The position numbers were made by a program, and so were the translations under genes. A stretch of DNA of 64,000 nt from Lutimaribacter saemankumensis (GTDB lineage Bacteria > Pseudomonadota > Alphaproteobacteria > Rhodobacterales > Rhodobacteraceae), in assembly GCF_900100005.1 (NCBI RefSeq), contig NZ_FNEB01000005.1, positions 124,001 through 188,000 on the forward strand. Reading direction: 5' to 3'. Shown piece after piece: positions 58,653-64,000 of this stretch. The notes under the pieces are model-generated. The model was not told the DNA's origin. It did not search any database and saw nothing but the letters and a program-made list of their open reading frames with translations. Every line of letters begins with the position of its first letter. Position 1 is the stretch's first letter.

Positions 58653-60482
58653 CTATTCGGCAGCGTCGTTCAGTCCGATGAAGCCGCCCGACTGCCGGTT
58701 CCAGTAACGCGCATACAGCCCGCCCTTGGCCAGCAGGCTGTCATGCGTGCCTTGTTCGACAATTCGACCCTGATCCAGCACAAGAATGCGGTCCATCTGC
58801 GAAATCGTGGACAGTCGGTGCGCGATGGCAAGGACGGTTTTTCCCTCCATCACGCGTTCCAGCGCGGTCTGAATCGCTGCTTCGACTTCGGAATCGAGGG
58901 CGCTTGTCGCTTCGTCCAGAACCAGGATCGGCGCGTCCTTCAGGATGGCGCGCGCAAGCGCGATACGTTGCCTTTGCCCTCCCGACAGCTTGACCCCGCG
59001 TTCGCCCAGATGGGCATCGTATCCCTTGCGCCCCTTGTGGTCCTGCATCTCGAGGATGAAGTCATGCGCCTCGGCCTTTCGCGCAGCGGAAATCATCTCG
59101 TCCTCGGACGCGTCGGGCCGGCCATAAAGGATGTTGTCCCGGGCCGAGCGGTTGAACATCGCTGTTTCCTGCGTAACCATCCCGATCGAACGGCGCAGGC
59201 TTTGCTGCGTGACCTGCGCGATATCCTGCCCGTCGATCAGAATATGGCCCTGTTCCGGCTGATGCAGCCGCAAGAGCAATGACACCAGCGTAGATTTCCC
59301 GGCGCCCGACGCACCAACGATGGCAAGCTTTTCACCCGGCGTGACAGTCAGATCGATATCCGCCACGCCGCCGACATCGCGACCATAGGCAAAGCTGACA
59401 TGGTCGAAACGAATCTCGCCTGCATCGACCTGCAACGGCGCCGCACCCTGGGAATCTTCCAGCCGGATCCGCGGTGTCAGCGTGCGCATACCGTCCTCGA
59501 CCTCGCCCACGTTGGAATAGATCGTCATCAGGGTGAAACTGACCCAGCCGGTCATCTGCGCGATCCGTATCGAAACCGCCCCGGCGGCCACGATGTCGCC
59601 CGCGCTGGCGCCACCGGACGAGAAATCCCACAAGGTGATCCCGACCAGCAAGACCGGCAGAATACCGGCAAGCGTCATCAACGCCAGGCGAAACCCGGCG
59701 GCCAGGCGGCCAAACCCCAATGCGGTATCGCGGAACGTCTGCATCGCACCAAGGGCCGCGCGGTCTTCGTGGTCGTCATGTGCGAACAGCTTGACCGTCT
59801 TGATGTTGGTGATCGTATCCACGATCTGCCCGGATACGTGCGCACGCGCCCCCGCGCGCTGCCCTGCCCGTTGCCGGACGCGCGGAAGGAACCAGCGGAT
59901 CGTCAGGAAATAGACACTAAGCCAGCCCAGGAATGCCCAGGCTATCTTTCCGTCAATCGCCGCCAACAGCGCAACCGACCCCACAAGCGATGCAAGGGCA
60001 AACGCCACGACATTGATCGCTTCGGCGACGACATCCGTGATTGCCCGCGCGGTTTGCATCTGTTTCTGCGCGATCCGGCCTGCGAAATCGTCATCGAAGA
60101 ACCGGACAGCCTGGCCAAGCGTCCAGCGATGCAACCGCGACAGAACCAGCGGATTCACGTTCGGCTGCACAAGCATCGAGTTCGCAGCGGACGACAGACC
60201 GAACGCAACAGGGCGGGCCACCATGAAGAACACCACCGCCCCGACAAGAAGCGCGATGTTCTCGGCCGTCAGCAGCACGTCCTGCCCTGCGTCGACGGCC
60301 CCGTCGATCACCCAACCCAGGATCAGGGCCGTCCCGGCCTCCATCACGCCGGCGACGGCAGATGCAAGTGTCGCCAAAATCAATACCGGCCAGGCGCCAT
60401 GCAACGCCCACCCGAAAAACCGCCACAGGGTTTGTGGCGGCGGCCCATCGGCACGCTCGAACGGATTGATCAGATGTTGCAC
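58653..60482 (-). CDS. ABC exporter, fused permease and ATPase
   Basis: A half-transporter of 609 residues with an N-terminal six-helix exporter domain and a C-terminal ATPase. Motifs are Walker A GASGAGKSTLVSLLLRL, signature VKLSGGQRQRIALARAIL, Walker B ILVLDEATSALDSE and H-loop LAIAHRLSTI. It resembles MsbA/multidrug-type ABCB proteins, and its substrate is not predictable. The start is GTG at 60482 with AAGGAAG upstream. It lies 48 bases after the CCA-adding enzyme gene on the same strand. Confidence 0.93.
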   Translation of the reverse strand: MQHLINPFERADGPPPQTLWRFFGWALHGAWPVLILATLASAVAGVMEAGTALILGWVIDGAVDAGQDVLLTAENIALLVGAVVFFMVARPVAFGLSSAANSMLVQPNVNPLVLSRLHRWTLGQAVRFFDDDFAGRIAQKQMQTARAITDVVAEAINVVAFALASLVGSVALLAAIDGKIAWAFLGWLSVYFLTIRWFLPRVRQRAGQRAGARAHVSGQIVDTITNIKTVKLFAHDDHEDRAALGAMQTFRDTALGFGRLAAGFRLALMTLAGILPVLLVGITLWDFSSGGASAGDIVAAGAVSIRIAQMTGWVSFTLMTIYSNVGEVEDGMRTLTPRIRLEDSQGAAPLQVDAGEIRFDHVSFAYGRDVGGVADIDLTVTPGEKLAIVGASGAGKSTLVSLLLRLHQPEQGHILIDGQDIAQVTQQSLRRSIGMVTQETAMFNRSARDNILYGRPDASEDEMISAARKAEAHDFILEMQDHKGRKGYDAHLGERGVKLSGGQRQRIALARAILKDAPILVLDEATSALDSEVEAAIQTALERVMEGKTVLAIAHRLSTISQMDRILVLDQGRIVEQGTHDSLLAKGGLYARYWNRQSGGFIGLNDAAE

Positions 60483-60530
60483 AGGCGCTTCCTTGCTATC
60501 CGCAGGATACTGGCGCTTGTTTCGGCAGGG

Positions 60531-61679
60531 TCAATGCAAGAGTTGTTCGCGCGTCAGCGTAAAGTCGGATGCGATCCAGCGCTCTTCGAGCTCTTTCAGC
60601 TTTGCGCCCAGCGCAGCGCCCTGCAAATCCGGCATCAGGTCACCTGCCTTGATGGGAAAAACCTGCCCTGCGCCATGATCCGCCGCAGCCAGTTCGGCTG
60701 GATCGAACGGAACAGAAAGCAATGCTGCCCGCAAAAGCACGATGTCCTTCGCAGCCCGCGATCCCAGTCGATACCCAAGGGCCGACGCCTTGGATTCAGT
60801 CCCTGTTTCGTCACGATAGGTCGAATACAGGCGCGCATCTGACTTGGACAGCCGCAACCTGTCTTCGACATCTTCGCCGCCCAAAGCTGCCAATCGACGA
60901 ATTGCGTTCGGGGAAATCCCGGCCTCGCCCTCGAGATGCACCAGCGGCGACAGCGCGGTATCGTCCGCACCCGGCAGAACCACCCCCAACACACCGACCG
61001 ATCGCATGGCGGCCACTGATGGCGCGGGATCGGGCGCTGCCAGAAGCTTGCGGATCTCTGACCCGACCCTTTCGCGCGACAGCATCGGCAAACCATCGAG
61101 ATTTGCAGCAATCGCCGACAGCGCATCGGCATCCAGTCCGGCAGCAGGGTCGCCGTACCAGGCATGGAACCGGAAGAACCGCAGAATGCGCAGGTAATCC
61201 TCGCGGATGCGTTGTTCGGGGTCTTCGATGAAACGCACGCGCCGCGCCTGCAGGTCGGGCAAACCACCCAACGGGTCGATCACAGTGCCATCCGCCCGCG
61301 CGTAAAGCGCATTCATCGTGAAATCACGGCGCCGGGCATCCTCGGTAACATCGTCGGCAAAGGCCACCACCGCCCGTCGCCCATCGGTTTCGACATCGCG
61401 TCGAAAGGTCGTGACCTCGTGCGGGATACCGTTTTCGACCAGCGTGACGGTCCCATGTTCGATACCGGTCGGGACTGCCTTGATCCCGGCCTTTTCCGCC
61501 AGTTCGATCACACGTTCGGGACGGGCCTCGGTCGCGATGTCCATGTCGGAAACCGGTTCGCCCAGCAGCGCGTTCCGCACACAGCCACCGACCAGAAGCG
61601 CATGAAAACCCGCGTCCTCGAGCAGCGAACAAATCCGCTGCAAGCCCGGTTCATTCAGCCATTCATCCGTTATGCGCAT
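60531..61679 (-). CDS. cca: CCA tRNA nucleotidyltransferase
   Basis: A class II nucleotidyltransferase that adds or repairs the tRNA 3' CCA end. The head motif is LLVGGCVRNALLGEPVSDMD, containing the metal-binding DxD, followed by GTVTLVENGIPHEVTTFRRD and RRRDFTMNALYA. RIREDYLRILRFFRFHAWYG marks the neck. Length is 382 from the ATG at 61679; the frame extends upstream inside the NUDIX gene but without similarity. Its ATG shares one base with the preceding stop, so translation is coupled. A poly(A) polymerase activity cannot be excluded. Confidence 0.93.
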   Translation of the reverse strand: MRITDEWLNEPGLQRICSLLEDAGFHALLVGGCVRNALLGEPVSDMDIATEARPERVIELAEKAGIKAVPTGIEHGTVTLVENGIPHEVTTFRRDVETDGRRAVVAFADDVTEDARRRDFTMNALYARADGTVIDPLGGLPDLQARRVRFIEDPEQRIREDYLRILRFFRFHAWYGDPAAGLDADALSAIAANLDGLPMLSRERVGSEIRKLLAAPDPAPSVAAMRSVGVLGVVLPGADDTALSPLVHLEGEAGISPNAIRRLAALGGEDVEDRLRLSKSDARLYSTYRDETGTESKASALGYRLGSRAAKDIVLLRAALLSVPFDPAELAAADHGAGQVFPIKAGDLMPDLQGAALGAKLKELEERWIASDFTLTREQLLH

Positions 61680-62281
61680 CAATCCTGCATCCGGTCCGCC
61701 AACCCGCGCAGAATACGCGCTGTTGCGCCCCAGATATAGTAGGGCCCCCAAGGCACGGTGAAATAGTGCCGCATTGTGCCGCGCCAACGGCGCGACTGGA
61801 TGCTGAACCGCGCCGGATCGGTCACATGATCAAGCGGCACTTCGAAGACCTCGTCGACCTCTCCCGGTTCCGGGACGAAATCGAAAGGCGCATGAATGCG
61901 CGCAATGACCGGCGTGACCTGAAACGATGTGACCGTTTCATGGCTGGGCAAAGTCCCCAGAACCTCGGTGTTGGCGGGATCGAGGCCAATCTCCTCGTGC
62001 GCTTCGCGAAGGGCGGCGGCCACTTCGTCCGTGTCGCCGGGATCGACTTTGCCACCCGGGAACGCAATCTGCCCGGGATGATGTTTCAGGTGGCTGGACC
62101 TTTTTGTCAGGACAACCTGAACACCGTGCGGCCGTAACAAAAGACCCACCAGAACGCCGGCCGGCCGCAAAATCCGACCCTCCGGCAATACAGTACCGGG
62201 ATTCAGGTCAAAATCAGACGAAGCGGCACTGTTTCTGCCCAATGCATCAACTATAGGGGTTAGCGGGTCACTCACCCTCAT
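61679..62281 (-). CDS. NUDIX hydrolase, probable CoA pyrophosphatase
   Basis: The sequence shows the UPF0035/CoA motif LTKRSSHLKHHPGQIAFPGG joined to the NUDIX box (GKVDPGDTDEVAAALREAHE, EIGL), the pattern of NudL-type coenzyme A pyrophosphatases. Length is 200 from the ATG at 62281, which has AAAGGA upstream. It overlaps the hslO 3' end by 14 bases and the cca start by one base, placing all three in one unit headed by a heat-shock promoter. Confidence 0.9.
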   Translation of the reverse strand: MRVSDPLTPIVDALGRNSAASSDFDLNPGTVLPEGRILRPAGVLVGLLLRPHGVQVVLTKRSSHLKHHPGQIAFPGGKVDPGDTDEVAAALREAHEEIGLDPANTEVLGTLPSHETVTSFQVTPVIARIHAPFDFVPEPGEVDEVFEVPLDHVTDPARFSIQSRRWRGTMRHYFTVPWGPYYIWGATARILRGLADRMQD

Positions 62282-63263
62282 CCGGTCCTTTCGTTGCCTC
62301 AAACCCCAGCGTAGCCGGATCGAGATCGTAATGCGCACCGCAGAACTGGCAATCGGCGGTAACCCGGCCTTCTTCGGTTGTCATCTTTTCGATGTCCTTG
62401 GCCGAATAGATCGACAGGCTTTGGCGAACGCGATCTTCCGAACAGGTGCATCCAAACCGAACTGCCTGCGCATCGAAAACGCGAGGCTGTTCTTCGTGGA
62501 ACAGGCGAACCAGAAGGTCCGTCGAGGTGACGCTTGGGCCGATCAGCTCCAGATCGTCGACCGTATCGAGAAGAATGTTCACCCGGTTCCAATCGTCACG
62601 ATTGTTGTCCGAAACCACATCCGCGGCATTAAGCAGACCACCCTCGCCGGAACCGCCGCCGGACACATGCGGCGATGCCTTGGGCATGTGCTGCAGCATG
62701 ATGCCGCCTGCACGCCAGTGTTCTGCCCCACCTCTTTCCGTCGATTTTCCGAAGGACAGCGAAAACCGTGTCGGAAGCTGCTCGGACTGCGCGAAATAGG
62801 CCTCGGCGCACGAAGAAAGCGAGCCGCCAGAAAGCGGCGTGATGCCCTGGTAAGGCGCCATTCCCTTGCCCTGGTCGATGAGGATGGCGAAGTATCCCTC
62901 ACCGATCTGGTCAAAGGGTGCACCAGCAGACAGTCGGTCTGCGTCATAGCTGGCATAGGCGCGGATTCGGGCTGGCTCACCTTCTTTCTGCGGGCCGAAA
63001 TAGTCCGTGGCGATCATGCGCACGGCGCCCTTTGACTGAACCTGCAGAGACAGCTTCCAGCGCAGTTTGATCGTCTGGCCGATCAGCGCGGTGAGCAGCG
63101 CCATTTCGGCGACCAGCGCCTCGACCTGCGGCGGATAGTCGTGCTGTTTCAGAATGCCGTCCAGCACCCCGTCCAGTCGCGCAACGCGGCCGCGCATATC
63201 CGAGTTGTCCAGCTGGAACGGCAGTACCACATCGTCCCAGGCGAGTTTCGATCCGATGGTCAT
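62268..63263 (-). CDS. hslO: Redox-regulated chaperone Hsp33
   Basis: Hsp33 is activated by oxidation and heat and prevents aggregation. The C-terminal zinc switch is intact: CTC in RFGCTCSEDRV and CQFC in TADCQFCGAHYD. The core has LIGQTIKLRWKLSLQVQSKG and ILIDQGKGMAPYQGI. Length is 331 from the ATG at 63263 with AAAGGAAA upstream. The open frame 49 codons longer crosses the promoter and is discounted. A perfect RpoH promoter precedes the gene. Confidence 0.96.
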   Translation of the reverse strand: MTIGSKLAWDDVVLPFQLDNSDMRGRVARLDGVLDGILKQHDYPPQVEALVAEMALLTALIGQTIKLRWKLSLQVQSKGAVRMIATDYFGPQKEGEPARIRAYASYDADRLSAGAPFDQIGEGYFAILIDQGKGMAPYQGITPLSGGSLSSCAEAYFAQSEQLPTRFSLSFGKSTERGGAEHWRAGGIMLQHMPKASPHVSGGGSGEGGLLNAADVVSDNNRDDWNRVNILLDTVDDLELIGPSVTSTDLLVRLFHEEQPRVFDAQAVRFGCTCSEDRVRQSLSIYSAKDIEKMTTEEGRVTADCQFCGAHYDLDPATLGFEATKGPDEGE

Positions 63264-63302
63264 GGGATTTCCTTTGGCGCCTTGTCTTGGCATACCGCCT
63301 CC

Positions 63303-63330
63303 ATATAGGTGCCGCAAGGCAGTGTCCAAG
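63303..63330 (-). promoter_or_regulatory. RpoH (sigma-32) heat-shock promoter of hslO
   Basis: On the minus strand CTTG, 17 bases, then CCTATAT matches CTTG-N17/18-CYTATNT exactly. It ends 40 bases upstream of the hslO ATG. It overlaps the ribosome-site region of the divergent NUDIX gene. Confidence 0.85.
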
Positions 63331-63339
63331 GAGGTGGCA

Positions 63340-63777
63340 ATGATCCCGCGTTTCGGCCCTTCGCCACGGCCCGATGTAAAATACCACTTGCGGCCTGGTG
63401 TGTATGCCATCCTGCCGCATCGGGGTGACCTGCTTTTGACCTTTCAGGAGCGGCCGGTCCCCGAGCTGCAATTGCCGGGCGGCGGCATTGATCCGGGTGA
63501 GTCTCCGCTCGCCGCGCTCCATCGTGAGGTGTTTGAGGAAACAGGCTGGAAAATCGGATCGCCCCGGCGACTCGGTGCGTTCAGGCGGTTTGTCTATATG
63601 CCTGAATACGATCTCTGGGCAGAGAAGCTGTGTACGATCTACATGGCGTACCCGGTGCGGCAATTGGGGCTGCCGACCGAACCGGACCACAGCACAGTCT
63701 GGACCACACCCCGGATCGCCGCCAAGGAGCTGGGCAACAGCGGCGATCGCCGCTTTGTCGCGCGGTTTGCCTTATAG
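63340..63777 (+). CDS. NUDIX hydrolase
   Basis: A 145-residue NUDIX protein whose box reads GGGIDPGESPLAALHREVFE followed by ETGW, with lead-in LLTFQERPVPELQLPGG. Substrate unknown; relatives include nucleoside and sugar-nucleotide pyrophosphatases. The ATG at 63340 has a strong site AAGGAGGTG; a GTG two codons earlier is possible. It is divergent from hslO, and its stop is three bases from the convergent stop of the last gene. Confidence 0.9.
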   Translation: MIPRFGPSPRPDVKYHLRPGVYAILPHRGDLLLTFQERPVPELQLPGGGIDPGESPLAALHREVFEETGWKIGSPRRLGAFRRFVYMPEYDLWAEKLCTIYMAYPVRQLGLPTEPDHSTVWTTPRIAAKELGNSGDRRFVARFAL

Positions 63778-63780
63778 GCA

Positions 63781-64000
63781 CTAGGCAGGCCCCAGGTATT
63801 CGAGCAGCACGGCCGAAACATCGTCGGCCATCTGTTTACCGCCCTCGCGCTTGTGAAGCTCCCAGAACATGTCATCCAGCATTTCGACGCCATGCCGTCC
63901 CGCATGGTCCGACAGCAGACGGGTCAGCCCATCCTCTCCCAGCATGTCGCCATTTCTGTTTTCGCTTTCCGTGAACCCGTCGGAATAAAGAAAAAGCCTG
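63781..64000 (-). CDS. SpoIIE/PP2C-type serine phosphatase, C-terminal part only
   Basis: The last 73 codons of a gene entering from the right edge are visible. They begin RLFLYSDGFTESENRNGDML and end DDVSAVLLEYLGPA. The SDGFTE and DDVS motifs are the metal-binding end of RsbU/SpoIIE-like PP2C phosphatases, which usually control anti-anti-sigma factors or act as response-regulator outputs. The N-terminal sensor or receiver part lies outside the window, so the specific role is unknown. Confidence 0.82.
   Translation of the reverse strand, partial: RLFLYSDGFTESENRNGDMLGEDGLTRLLSDHAGRHGVEMLDDMFWELHKREGGKQMADDVSAVLLEYLGPA

Noticed and set aside
56680-58707. 675-codon plus-strand frame opposite the sodium channel and RNA methyltransferase genes
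   Set aside because: Spans two well-supported minus-strand genes and has no recognisable domain.

Overview
The window looks like chromosome of a marine alphaproteobacterium of the Roseobacter group (Rhodobacteraceae). The evidence is high GC, tightly packed genes and a replication-initiation block (rpsT, dnaA, dnaN, recF, gyrB). Further support comes from the dnaK-dnaJ, rimP-nusA-ylxR-infB and ppiC-argJ-mutT operons, a NaChBac-type sodium channel, and perfect alphaproteobacterial RpoH promoters before dnaK and hslO. No rRNA, tRNA, insertion sequence, prophage or CRISPR array was seen. The species cannot be named from sequence alone.

Layout. 1-5.6 kb: kdsB (cut by the edge), cysQ, a lone ABC-2 polysaccharide-type permease, and glycerol catabolism (glpK, glpD). 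5.7-13.8 kb: gyrB, recF, dnaN, dnaA, rpsT and a crotonase, all on the minus strand. 13.9-18 kb: mutM, ubiE, ubiB and a kinase-like phosphotransferase. 18-23.7 kb: a flagellar block (flgD, fliK, flgJ-like, flgN-like, fliC, flgE, motB). 23.8-28.6 kb: alkB, dnaK, dnaJ, radC. 28.6-37 kb: an envelope PBP-OmpA fusion, a membrane-anchored unknown, secA, a parvulin, argJ, mutT and a 45-residue micro-gene. 37-42.5 kb: the translation/antitermination operon. 42.5-48.6 kb: housekeeping genes (pip, ubiG, marR, nitrilase-family, grxC, comF, a methyltransferase, hemH). 48.7-54.4 kb: an accessory locus. 54.4-64 kb: cell-wall enzymes, the sodium channel, an RNA methyltransferase, an ABC exporter, a CCA-adding enzyme, two NUDIX genes, hslO and a clipped SpoIIE/PP2C phosphatase.

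The two most interesting places are these. (1) At about 21,480 the flagellar block contains a breakpoint. Flagellin fliC keeps only its first 44 codons, and the hook gene flgE, facing it, loses its last few codons. Each frame then runs antisense into the other gene. This fits deletion of the intervening flagellar genes (or an inversion breakpoint) and predicts a non-flagellated cell. (2) At 48.7-54.3 kb a tight operon encodes a SARP-like TPR regulator, a PAP2/vanadium-haloperoxidase-fold enzyme with nine N-terminal Gly-Gly-Leu repeats, and a subtilisin-family protease without signal peptide. It lies divergent from two small unknown genes and ends at a strong terminator. I do not recognise this combination as a described system.

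A third point is regulatory: an intrinsic terminator ends only 15 bases before the rimP start, so the rimP-nusA-infB operon may be controlled by readthrough. The remaining genes form ordinary housekeeping operons, many with 1-14 base overlaps between neighbours.
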